Shown: piece after piece, positions 1-5,981 of the stretch
How the letters are laid out: each line of letters begins with the position of its first letter
Numbering within the stretch: the stretch's first letter is position 1
DNA from: an uncultured bacterium
Lineage (GTDB): Bacteria > Bacteroidota > Ignavibacteria > Kapaibacteriales > UBA4661
Assembly (NCBI GenBank): GCA_937899715.1
Contig: CALCNX010000102.1
Location: 1-5,981, forward strand
Direction of reading: 5' to 3'
DNA: 5,981 bases
The notes under the pieces: generated by a model
What the model was told of the DNA's origin: nothing
The model's input: the letters and a program-made list of their open reading frames with translations, nothing else
Databases searched by the model: none
Position numbers and translations under genes: made by a program

Positions 1-908
1 GTGCTTTTGTCTATTTCATCACCATTGTAGATGCGAAGTACGGTTTCCGGGCTTGCGTAATCTATGGTTACTGCTTCCGCTTCTACGTCCCCAAGCGTTG
101 CTCTGATAGATTTGCTGGCATTGGGGTTGCTGTTGTCGGCATCAATCGGGACATCATATTCCACATCAATACCTTTGATGACAATATCGAAGGTGGTGCT
201 TTGCGTCGTGCCTTGCGAAGACGACTGAACGCGGTCGGCATCCGGCAACTTATATTCAGCAGTTGCGTAGTTGGACAAAATATCCAGCGGCGTTTGCTCC
301 GGGCGAACTTCTGCTGAAAAAAGCGGTACACGCTCGCCCGTCAGTGGGTACACCCACACGATAGCGTATTTGACGCTTTTGGCAGAAGCAGGAACATTGG
401 GTCCCACCCATGATTCGGAATATGCGTTGTCCAGTACTTTCGATTCATTGCCGAGTTGGTAATCAATTTTGAACTGTTGTAAAGGAAGTTCAGCCTCAGC
501 CGGAAGTTTCGAGCGCAAAGAAATTCGTTTGCCGTAGTAGAATTTCAGATAACGAATACTTTTATACTTGGGGTCGAGTTCGCTCTTCAGTACTTTCCAC
601 GCGGTCTTCACGGTGAGTCCGGGGTAAATGTAGGAAATGGTGTAGTCTCCGGCAGGAACAGGCTTGGTGAATGTGAGCGTTCCTTCATTGCCCTTCAGAT
701 TCAGTGTGAAGTTCTGTCCTTCAATGTTTGGCTCAATCTTCACCGTTGGCTTTTGGGTTGCCTGAAAAGGGATAATCGTTTTGGTGAGCTTGTCGAAGGT
801 AATGATTTCAGATTCAACAAAAATTTGTGCGTGAAGCTGAGAAAGCGGTGGCGCATAGTTCAGCGCAAGAGCTATCGCGCACGCCGTCAGGATGCGGAGT
901 GTATTCAT
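1..908 (-). CDS. Exported protein of unknown function (C-terminus beyond left edge)
   Basis: The frame is open for 302 codons from an ATG at 908-906 to the left edge, with no internal stop. The N-terminus is a Sec-type signal peptide: MNTLR, a hydrophobic stretch ILTACAIALAL, then a region ending LHA-Q, with likely cleavage near residue 27. The mature part is rich in Thr, Val, Ile and Tyr in alternating patterns (for example GTLTFTKPVPAGDYTISYIY, residues 76-95), which suggests beta-sandwich folds. Near residues 234-244 is a Ser/Gln/Thr-rich linker (VQSSSQGTTQS), followed by a second beta-rich segment (FDIVIKGIDVEYDVPID). I see no catalytic motif and do not recognise the family. It starts 96 bp downstream of the WG-repeat gene on the same strand, so the two may form one transcript and both act outside the cytoplasm. 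No clear Shine-Dalgarno precedes the start; the upstream bases are T/C-rich on the coding strand. The start is supported by the signal peptide. Confidence 0.85.
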   Translation of the reverse strand, partial: MNTLRILTACAIALALNYAPPLSQLHAQIFVESEIITFDKLTKTIIPFQATQKPTVKIEPNIEGQNFTLNLKGNEGTLTFTKPVPAGDYTISYIYPGLTVKTAWKVLKSELDPKYKSIRYLKFYYGKRISLRSKLPAEAELPLQQFKIDYQLGNESKVLDNAYSESWVGPNVPASAKSVKYAIVWVYPLTGERVPLFSAEVRPEQTPLDILSNYATAEYKLPDADRVQSSSQGTTQSTTFDIVIKGIDVEYDVPIDADNSNPNASKSIRATLGDVEAEAVTIDYASPETVLRIYNGDEIDKS

Positions 909-1004
909 GGCGAGAAGAAAAAAATAACAGAAAAAAATTGTGAACAGATGTGGACAGCAAATAGGGTTTCGGATGGTGCTGCTGAGGTGCGCACGAGTCT
1001 TTTC

Positions 1005-3176
1005 TTACTTTTTCGCAGGCAACCGTAACGGCAAGGAGATAAGCTCTGCCGCACCGCTCTTGACCACGCAGATGGTTGATTGTTGTTTCTGTTGGTTTGT
1101 TTCCAATTCCAGAGCAGAATCGTATTGTATCGGCACAACTTCTTTGCCCACTTCATCGGGATAGAGACTGATAACGCCATAGTATTTCCCCCGCCGAACG
1201 CAGGCGTATCCGTCCTCTGCTCTGCCCATAGCGTCGTAACGTGGAGGAAGAACTTCTTTCCCAGCATCAATGCTATCAAGCGAAAGTATGCCCCATTTGT
1301 CGCCGACGCGCATTGGCACGAGGGGCATTATTGGCAAAGCAAAGGGGTTTTGTAATTGTTCCACAATCTCGTCGTATTTGGGCGGTGTTACTTCCCGTTG
1401 TAATTTTGTATCGAAAAGGAGCCATTTACCATCTCGCTGGGCATAGCAAAATTGACGATTCCTCATGCCGACGACGCTATCGTATCGTGGAGACACAATC
1501 ATCATTCCCGATGTGTCGCTTATTATTCCCCATTTGCTGCCTTGTTTGACAAGACTTTCGTGCTCGGTGTATGACCAAATCTCGGTGAATTTCTCCTTGT
1601 GCCAGCACTCACCTGTGGGGCTAAAGACGGAATACAAACCGCTTGGATGTGTTGCGATAATCGCACCACTCTTGAATATCCAAACTTTCGTGAATGCAAA
1701 GGGGAGTATTGCTTTGCCTGTTGAGTCTATCACACTGAACAAGTTGTCTCGCTCAACACTGACGTTTTTTGCTTCGTTGTTGGTATTCCACCAAGAGAGC
1801 CAAGGTCCCTTCCCTGTATTGGGATAATCATAGATAAATTCGGTGATGAATTTGCCGGTTGCCATGTTCAGAATAGCCCCCTTCGGCTTGCCCGGAACCT
1901 CTACATACGCTCGCTCATTCCCGCTATCGTCCAGTACGGCGCTGAACTGCGGCTCTATGACGACCGTTCCGGAACTGGTCATTAGCCCTTGTCGTTGGTT
2001 GCCGCCTGTGCCGATTATTGTCAAAACACTTTGATGCCCCGTTTTAGCATTCGTTCCAACCGAAAGATCTGAGTACCCAAGCGGCGTAATACGCTCGCCG
2101 TTTTTGTTGATGAGTACAGCGCTCGTCCCAATTTTTGTGGTGAAGGAAGAACCGTTTTGTTCTACGGGAGCATCGAACCGAAAAGGGAAAATGATGCCGC
2201 CTAATGAATCCAGAACGCCCCATTTTCCTTTCTGCTGTGCTTGAAAATAGTTCGATGATGGAGCATCATTGACATACCGCGCTTCAAGCGGTTTGTCGTA
2301 TTGTATCGGTACGACCAGTGCCGCAGTGCCGGTGCTAGAGCTAGTGCTCGTTTCCGTTATTTTTATCATCCCCCACTGCGCATTGCGTCGAACGCTGACA
2401 GAGGTGGGTTTGTCTGTTATATGTCTCATGTCTTCATATTCACACGGCACAACGATAGTGCCGGTACTGCTCACCACCAGTCCCCATTTCCCTTGTTCGT
2501 TGCGCACCATTGCCCATTGATTCTCTAGCCCAACATACACCAGTACACTGTCGTAAAGAAATGCTGTTTGCTCTTTTCCGCTCGCATCGCAGATACCCCA
2601 AAGATTATCGCGTTTCATCCAAATTCGCCCGCTTTTTGTGTGGTGACCTTTCGCCTGATAGGTGGGCGGGACAATTTCACCGCCATTAGTGTCAAGAAAG
2701 CCATACTTCCCGTCTCGCTTGATGACGGCAGTGCCGTTGTACCACAAAGAACGAAAATTTTCTTCATAGACAGCAGGAGCGAGAAGAGTACCGTTGATGT
2801 CCATCAGACCAAAGCGGTGACGCTCTTGAAACATGAGAATCGGCGTCGTCGAATAATTGAGCAGATAGCCGAGCGCAAGATTTTTACAAAAGTCAATATC
2901 CTGATACATAAACGGAACGACCGGATTGCCAAGCCAATCAAGCATACCATACGATTGTACTTGCTTGACAATAACCCGATTGGGAACTTTGTAATCATAT
3001 CCGTCGCAAAATGGCATCGTCGCAAGCGGCTTACCGTCGTCGGTCTTGAGCAGACAGACATTATTTGCTCTGTCATATTCCATCGGGAATTTGAGCATCT
3101 GTGCCGAAAGTGTCATCGGAAACGTGTCCACGAGAGACAGCGTGGCGCATACAAGCATCACTCGAAAAAACAGCAT
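1005..3176 (-). CDS. Exported WG-repeat protein
   Basis: This is a complete 723-aa frame. Residues 1-25 form a signal peptide (MLFFRVMLVCATLSL, ending LSA-Q), so the protein is probably exported to the periplasm or surface. The rest is built of about 14 WG-type repeats with the pattern [GDR]KWG-hydrophobic-hydrophobic-D-x-x-G-x-x-hydrophobic-x-P-x-x-Y-D/E. Examples lie near residues 75-94, 120-139, 156-175, 190-210, 229-250, 266-295, 317-336, 395-414, 477-498, 513-533, 547-568, 583-604, 626-650 and 663-688. Several are degenerate (YGMLD, FGLMD, LFSVID, LYSVF). One repeat (266-295) carries a Ser/Thr insertion, ETSTSSSTGT. WG repeats (KWG/Leptospira family) are taken to form beta-propeller-like folds; their ligands are generally unknown and no enzyme activity is indicated. 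A TGAGGA Shine-Dalgarno-like element just before the ATG, plus the signal peptide, fixes the start. The next gene downstream encodes another exported protein. Confidence 0.93.
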   Translation of the reverse strand: MLFFRVMLVCATLSLVDTFPMTLSAQMLKFPMEYDRANNVCLLKTDDGKPLATMPFCDGYDYKVPNRVIVKQVQSYGMLDWLGNPVVPFMYQDIDFCKNLALGYLLNYSTTPILMFQERHRFGLMDINGTLLAPAVYEENFRSLWYNGTAVIKRDGKYGFLDTNGGEIVPPTYQAKGHHTKSGRIWMKRDNLWGICDASGKEQTAFLYDSVLVYVGLENQWAMVRNEQGKWGLVVSSTGTIVVPCEYEDMRHITDKPTSVSVRRNAQWGMIKITETSTSSSTGTAALVVPIQYDKPLEARYVNDAPSSNYFQAQQKGKWGVLDSLGGIIFPFRFDAPVEQNGSSFTTKIGTSAVLINKNGERITPLGYSDLSVGTNAKTGHQSVLTIIGTGGNQRQGLMTSSGTVVIEPQFSAVLDDSGNERAYVEVPGKPKGAILNMATGKFITEFIYDYPNTGKGPWLSWWNTNNEAKNVSVERDNLFSVIDSTGKAILPFAFTKVWIFKSGAIIATHPSGLYSVFSPTGECWHKEKFTEIWSYTEHESLVKQGSKWGIISDTSGMMIVSPRYDSVVGMRNRQFCYAQRDGKWLLFDTKLQREVTPPKYDEIVEQLQNPFALPIMPLVPMRVGDKWGILSLDSIDAGKEVLPPRYDAMGRAEDGYACVRRGKYYGVISLYPDEVGKEVVPIQYDSALELETNQQKQQSTICVVKSGAAELISLPLRLPAKK

Positions 3177-3179
3177 ATA

Positions 3180-3185
3180 TCCTCA
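3180..3185 (-). promoter_or_regulatory. Ribosome binding site of the WG-repeat gene
   Basis: On the minus strand TGAGGA lies 3 nt before the ATG at 3176-3174. Its GAGG core can pair with the 16S 3' end, though the spacing is short. It is the only recognisable Shine-Dalgarno among the four gene starts in the window. Confidence 0.45.
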
Positions 3186-3390
3186 CACGATTTGGAATGA
3201 AACAATGATGAAACGGTGAGTAATGATGCGCCATAGAATGTCAATGGTTGTGAGGAGTGAGAAGAAAATGTTTGGGCGCAAATCTGCGCTCTTGATGCGT
3301 TCTACTGCAAAAGCGTGCCATTCTTTTTCTGTTGTGTGCCCGTGAGATTTTATGCGGCTTCCGGCATATTCTCGTATGAAAAATCTACAA

Positions 3391-3424
3391 AGTGTCAAGC
3401 ACAGTGTCGTGCAGCGTTGACACT
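3391..3424. repeat. Interrupted inverted repeat (operator-like or hairpin)
   Basis: Perfect 8-bp arms AGTGTCAA (3391-3398) and TTGACACT (3417-3424) enclose an inner 4-bp pair GCAC/GTGC (3399-3402 and 3409-3412). That leaves a 6-nt loop AGTGTC and a 4-nt bulge AGCG on one side. The loop repeats the AGTGTC of the left arm. The right arm contains TTGACA, identical to the sigma-70 -35 consensus, but the bases about 17-18 nt downstream (GTAAAG/TAAAGC) are only a weak -10. No T-run follows on the plus strand. It could be a repressor site overlapping a plus-strand promoter or an RNA hairpin; the sequence alone does not decide. Confidence 0.5.
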
Positions 3425-3470
3425 GTAAGGCACGGAAGTGTAAAGCAGCGTGGACAATACCGCACGACCA

Positions 3471-3541
3471 AAAGCCGCGAACCTCTGGAAGTCTTGCCAA
3501 TACTCACTCCGAAGGGAGTTCGCAGAGGTGGCACGGGCTTT
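3471..3541. repeat. Nested three-stem palindrome, possible structured leader RNA
   Basis: Three sets of perfectly complementary arms are nested about one centre. The outer pair is AAAGCC (3471-3476) with GGCTTT (3536-3541). The middle pair is ACCTCTG (3481-3487) with CAGAGGT (3523-3529). The inner pair is ACTCC (3506-3510) with GGAGT (3515-3519), closing a GAAG loop. Eighteen base pairs in 71 nt are separated by internal loops, the largest an 18-nt strand at 3488-3505. It lies 79 nt before the receiver gene start, so it would be in that gene's 5' leader if transcription starts upstream. It matches no riboswitch or leader family I recognise. The internal loops are large enough that chance cannot be excluded. 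Confidence 0.35.
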
Positions 3542-3566
3542 GAGAAAACCGAGATAAAAAGTTACG

Positions 3567-3593
3567 GTACACGGACATTCCTGTACACGGACA
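3567..3593. promoter_or_regulatory. Tandem GTACACGGACA sites with dyad, upstream of receiver gene
   Basis: The 11-mer GTACACGGACA occurs at 3567-3577 and again at 3583-3593, a 16-bp period, with TTCC following each copy (directly in the first, after CG in the second). The junction also makes an inverted repeat GTACA-N10-TGTAC (3567-3571 with 3582-3586). The second copy ends 27 bp before the ATG at 3621, and no Shine-Dalgarno intervenes. Two evenly spaced copies plus a dyad right at a gene start are the usual look of a transcription-factor binding site. The factor is unknown. Confidence 0.45.
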
Positions 3594-3620
3594 CGTTCCG
3601 TTCACCATCCACATTTCGCT

Positions 3621-4136
3621 ATGAACATCCTCATTGTTGATTATTCCGCACCCTTCGCCGATGACCTGGCATCGCTTCTGACCGACGAGGGCTTTGTCTG
3701 CAAAACTGCCTACACGCTGCGTTCCGGCTGGGAATATCTGCGAGCAAACGCCCCCGAGCTTTCGGTCGTATTTCTCGAAGTGGCGCTGAATCACCCGACG
3801 CTGAGCGGCTTGGATTTTTTGGAGGAAGCAAAGCGTCTCTACCCCACGCTGCCGATTATTTTGGTAACTGCCATCACTCATTCCTTTGTGGCACGCGAGG
3901 CGGAGCGTCTCGGCGCGGACAATCTCTTACCGAAGCACAAACTCAGCCGTGTGCAGCTTCTGCTCAGTATTATGAGCGCGACCGACAGAATGGCAGAAAA
4001 AAAAGCGGCATTAGCCAAGCAAGCACCGCCGCAGCACGAACATCAGCGCTATTTGCCGCCGATGACGGTGTTGCTGCCGGAGCCGTCGTCGGGGTTTTTG
4101 GCGAAGTTGTATGGGCATTTGCCGGAGTGGCGGTGA
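3621..4136 (+). CDS. Atypical stand-alone receiver-domain protein
   Basis: This is a complete 171-aa frame. Residues 1 to about 120 match the CheY-like receiver fold: MNILIVD (beta-1), an alpha-1 helix with ADDLASLL, VVFLEVAL (beta-3), SGLDFLEEAKRLYPTLPIILVTA (alpha-3/beta-4), then LGADNLLPKHKL (beta-5). Key positions: D7 is present but the second pocket acid is Y8; the phospho-acceptor position is E53 instead of Asp; T83 and K105 are conserved. Family knowledge says Glu at this site cannot be phosphorylated in the normal way and sometimes mimics the active state. The C-terminal 50 residues are a Lys/Ala/Gln/Pro-rich tail (AEKKAALAKQAPPQHEHQR) with no DNA-binding or enzymatic output domain, so it probably acts by protein contact. 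No histidine kinase is adjacent. The start is the only one that preserves beta-1; no clear ribosome binding site is seen. Confidence 0.85.
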   Translation: MNILIVDYSAPFADDLASLLTDEGFVCKTAYTLRSGWEYLRANAPELSVVFLEVALNHPTLSGLDFLEEAKRLYPTLPIILVTAITHSFVAREAERLGADNLLPKHKLSRVQLLLSIMSATDRMAEKKAALAKQAPPQHEHQRYLPPMTVLLPEPSSGFLAKLYGHLPEWR

Positions 4137-4446
4137 GGGTTTTTTTGTCGTGTCTGCACAGGTACGAAGTGTTGCTATTGTGTGCATAGTCCGCCTTCTT
4201 CGGGAGGCGGACTGGTGATGCTTGGTTTGGTCGGCGTGTACAAATTGACGTGATAAAGGGAGGGAATGCTTGACAGAACAAAAATGTTGGAGTTCCGCAA
4301 TGAGAGTTTTATCTTGCAGTCCCTCACTGTGCGTCTTTTCAGAAGATGTAGTGTTGAAGCAAAGTTTGTGCTGTTTCTTGATTGCTGGTCTGCAAGAACA
4401 TGGCATTTCGATTTCCTTGAAGTCTCAAACAATATCCTCGCCTACC
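4137..4446. other. Intergenic region without supported gene
   Basis: This 310-bp gap separates the receiver gene from the helicase. It starts with a T7 run (4140-4146) just after the receiver stop, with no strong stem before it, and then holds the cUUCGg hairpin at 4188-4213. The remainder (about 4214-4446) is lower in GC. It contains a TTGACA at 4270-4275 with no acceptable -10 at the right distance. The helicase frame is open back to 4249, with an ATG at 4300, but that extension would be Cys/Ser-rich and does not resemble the family, so I treat it as non-coding leader. Confidence 0.6.
4188..4213. terminator. Strong hairpin with cUUCGg tetraloop, possible terminator
   Basis: AGTCCGCCTTC (4188-4198) pairs with GGAGGCGGACT-type sequence (4203-4213), closing a TTCG loop at 4199-4202. 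The stem is 11 bp with one T-G wobble next to the closing C-G pair. The C(UUCG)G tetraloop is among the most stable RNA loops known and is frequent in intrinsic terminators. It lies 52 nt after the receiver stop codon. No T-run follows on either strand, so it is not a textbook intrinsic terminator; it may instead protect the 3' end of the transcript or act with a factor. Confidence 0.5.
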
Positions 4447-5981
4447 ATGTCCACCAAAATATTTACCAACAAAGAAGAAAACACTCTCATCAAGAAATTT
4501 GAAGGGATTTTTTCCTACAACGCAAATATCCAAAATTTTGATGCCTTAGTGGGGTACTTTCGAGGCTCAGGGTATTTCAGAATTAGACCTTTTTTGGATA
4601 AGATACCGCATATAAGAATTCTTGTTGGTATCAATGTGGATACCCTTTTGGCAAAGGCTCAAAGAGCAGGATTAGACTTTTTCAAAAATCAAGAAAAAAC
4701 GAAAGAGGAGTTCTTGCAAAAGGTTCGTCAAGACATTGAAAAAGCAGATTATACCAGAGAGACTGAAGAAGGCATTCTTCAATTCATTGAGGATATTGTA
4801 CAAAATAAAATTCACGTCAAAGCTCACCCCGACAAGAAATTACACGCCAAAGTCTATATCTTCAGACCTGAACCGTTTAACGAGCATACTCCTGCAAGCA
4901 TCATTACTGGCTCTTCTAATCTTACGGATGCAGGCTTGGGTGCTGGAAATAAGTACAACTATGAATTTAATGTCCAGCTTAACGATTACGATGATGTCAA
5001 ATTTGCAACCGATGAATTTGAAGAGTTGTGGGCAGAGGCAATAGATATTTTACCTGCGGATATTCAGCCCATCAAAAAAGAGACGTATTTGAACGATGAA
5101 ATTACGCCCTTTGAGCTGTACATCAAACTTTTGACAGAATACTTCGGAAAAAATATTGACTACGATCCCGACTCCATAGGCGATGTGCCACAGAATTTCA
5201 AAAAACTTTCCTATCAGGTTGATGCCGTCAATGAAGGCTTTTCTATGCTGATGAAACATAATGGTTTTATCCTTGCCGATGTTGTTGGTTTGGGAAAAAC
5301 TGTTGTTGCCGCGCTTGTTGCACAGAAATTTCTTATGCAGAACGGAAGAGATTATTCAAAGATATTGGTTGTCTATCCGCCTGCCGTGGAAAAGAACTGG
5401 AAAAATACCTTCAAGGAATTCAAACTAGATAAATACACAAAGTTTATTACCAATGGGAGTTTGGATAAAATTGTACGTGGGCATCAAGACTATTGGGCAA
5501 AAGAAGAATATGATTTGGTGATTGTGGACGAAGCGCACAAGTTTCGCAATCATACCACCGGAGCGTTCGATAATCTGCAAAAAATTTGCAAAAGTCCCCG
5601 TACAAATGTGGGTATGATTGAAGGAGTACAAAAAATGGTTATTCTGGTTTCGGCAACACCGCTTAATAATCGTCCCGAAGACATTTATCACCAAATTTCT
5701 ATGTTTCAGGACTTGCGGCAATCGTCCCTTCCTGTTCCCAATTTAACCTCATTTTTTGCACCGCTCACTGAACAATATAAAAGTCTCAAACGTGCTGAAA
5801 CACTGGATGTAGAAAAATTACGCCGAATATACGATGCAATTAGGAAAAATGTGATAGAGCCTATCACTATTCGCCGAACTCGCAAAGATTTGGAAAATAT
5901 ACCCGCCTACAAGCAAGACCTTCAGGAACAAGGCATTATCTTTCCGAAAGTAGAAGCACCGAAAAAGTTGGAATATGTTAT
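4447..5981 (+). CDS. PLD-like domain SNF2/DEAH helicase (C-terminus beyond right edge)
   Basis: The frame is open for 511 codons from ATG 4447 to the edge. Residues 1 to about 180 are a phospholipase-D-like module. They hold a first half FDALVGYFRGSGYFRI (31-46) and RILVG (57-61), then the active-site half with H133-A-K135 (HxK), GSSNLT (155-160) and E173 in YEFNV. The classical HKD Asp is absent (R140 at that place), which leaves an H-K-N-E set as in PLD-type nucleases. A helicase core follows: Q-motif-like LSYQ (Q257), motif I ADVVGLGKT (277-285, K284), motif Ia ILVVYPPAVEKNW (306-318), motif II DEAH (361-364) and motif III SATP (402-405). Motifs IV-VI would lie outside the window. It should be an ATP-driven DNA translocase coupled to a nuclease or DNA-binding PLD domain, in the cytoplasm. 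Relatives often sit beside DNA methyltransferases in defence or restriction-like loci, but no partner is visible here. GC is lower than in the receiver gene. No clear Shine-Dalgarno precedes the start. Confidence 0.92.
   Translation, partial: MSTKIFTNKEENTLIKKFEGIFSYNANIQNFDALVGYFRGSGYFRIRPFLDKIPHIRILVGINVDTLLAKAQRAGLDFFKNQEKTKEEFLQKVRQDIEKADYTRETEEGILQFIEDIVQNKIHVKAHPDKKLHAKVYIFRPEPFNEHTPASIITGSSNLTDAGLGAGNKYNYEFNVQLNDYDDVKFATDEFEELWAEAIDILPADIQPIKKETYLNDEITPFELYIKLLTEYFGKNIDYDPDSIGDVPQNFKKLSYQVDAVNEGFSMLMKHNGFILADVVGLGKTVVAALVAQKFLMQNGRDYSKILVVYPPAVEKNWKNTFKEFKLDKYTKFITNGSLDKIVRGHQDYWAKEEYDLVIVDEAHKFRNHTTGAFDNLQKICKSPRTNVGMIEGVQKMVILVSATPLNNRPEDIYHQISMFQDLRQSSLPVPNLTSFFAPLTEQYKSLKRAETLDVEKLRRIYDAIRKNVIEPITIRRTRKDLENIPAYKQDLQEQGIIFPKVEAPKKLEYV

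Larger units (their letters stand above)
3177..3620. other. Divergent intergenic region, no supported gene
   Basis: This 444-bp gap lies between the minus-strand WG-repeat gene and the plus-strand receiver gene, so it should hold both promoters. The left half (3177-3370) shows little structure. There is a TTGACA hexamer on the minus strand at 3244-3239, but without a convincing -10 partner. The right half has three dyad or repeat elements, listed separately. The open frames here (for example 3183-3500 on the minus strand) give Cys/Arg/His-rich products with no family resemblance, so I do not call a gene. Confidence 0.7.

Noticed and set aside
2568..3200. 210-codon open frame on the plus strand, antisense to the WG-repeat gene
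   Set aside because: It lies almost wholly inside the strongly supported WG-repeat frame; its product is Arg/Lys/Ile-rich with no family likeness and no ribosome binding site.
3183..3500. 105-codon minus-strand frame in the divergent region
   Set aside because: The product is Cys/Arg/His-rich without recognisable motifs, it crosses the dyad elements, and it has no Shine-Dalgarno. It would also end just before the WG gene start, but nothing else supports it.
4245..4298. TTGACG/TTGACA hexamers as a sigma-70 promoter for the helicase
   Set aside because: No -10-like hexamer occurs 16-18 bp downstream of either, and the group of organisms suggested may not use this consensus.
4011..4406. 131-codon minus-strand frame over the receiver tail and the intergenic gap
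   Set aside because: Low-complexity Arg/Gln/Ser/Thr product, antisense to the receiver C-terminus, and it crosses the strong hairpin.
4300..4446. In-frame upstream ATG that would add 49 residues to the helicase
   Set aside because: The extension is Cys/Ser-rich with no hydrophobic or helical pattern fitting the family, whereas the M-S-T-K-I-F-T-N start at 4447 fits the usual N-terminus of PLD-helicases as I know them.
4266..4502. 78-codon plus-strand frame overlapping the helicase start
   Set aside because: Its last third reads the helicase N-terminus out of frame; no motif, no ribosome binding site, and the product does not look like a conserved small protein.
1..5981. CRISPR arrays, tRNA/rRNA genes, insertion-sequence ends
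   Set aside because: No regularly spaced repeats of CRISPR length, no cloverleaf or rRNA-like stretches, and no transposase frame or terminal inverted repeats were seen on either strand.

Overview
The window looks like chromosomal DNA from an uncultured or little-studied member of the Bacteroidota/Chlorobiota (FCB) side of the bacterial tree. This is an inference, not a proof. It rests on two exported proteins whose signal peptides end in '-LHAQ' and '-LSAQ', a long WG-repeat protein, weak or absent Shine-Dalgarno sequences at three of four starts, and moderate GC content. There are no rRNA or tRNA genes to anchor the taxonomy.

Layout: four protein genes are supported. On the minus strand, an exported 723-aa WG-repeat protein (1005-3176) is followed 96 bp downstream by the start of a second exported protein of unknown function (1-908), which runs off the left edge. 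The two lie in tandem and may be co-transcribed. A 444-bp divergent intergenic region (3177-3620) separates them from a plus-strand 171-aa stand-alone receiver-like protein (3621-4136). This protein has Glu where the phospho-accepting Asp should be and has lost one acidic-pocket residue. A second gap (4137-4446) holds a very stable hairpin closed by a cUUCGg tetraloop. From 4447 to the right edge runs the first 511 codons of a large helicase. It has an N-terminal phospholipase-D-like (PLD) nuclease-type domain and an SNF2/DEAH-type helicase core (motifs ADVVGLGKT, DEAH, SATP).

Interpretation: the left side looks like ordinary cell-envelope genes of unknown role. The right side is lower in GC and is probably the start of a defence or DNA-modification island, because PLD-plus-SNF2 helicases are commonly found with methyltransferase or restriction-type genes. 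The partner genes would lie beyond position 5981, so a complete system cannot be shown here. The most unusual non-coding content is in the divergent region: an interrupted inverted repeat (3391-3424), a nested set of three stems (3471-3541), and an 11-bp direct repeat at 16-bp spacing that forms a dyad just upstream of the receiver gene (3567-3593).
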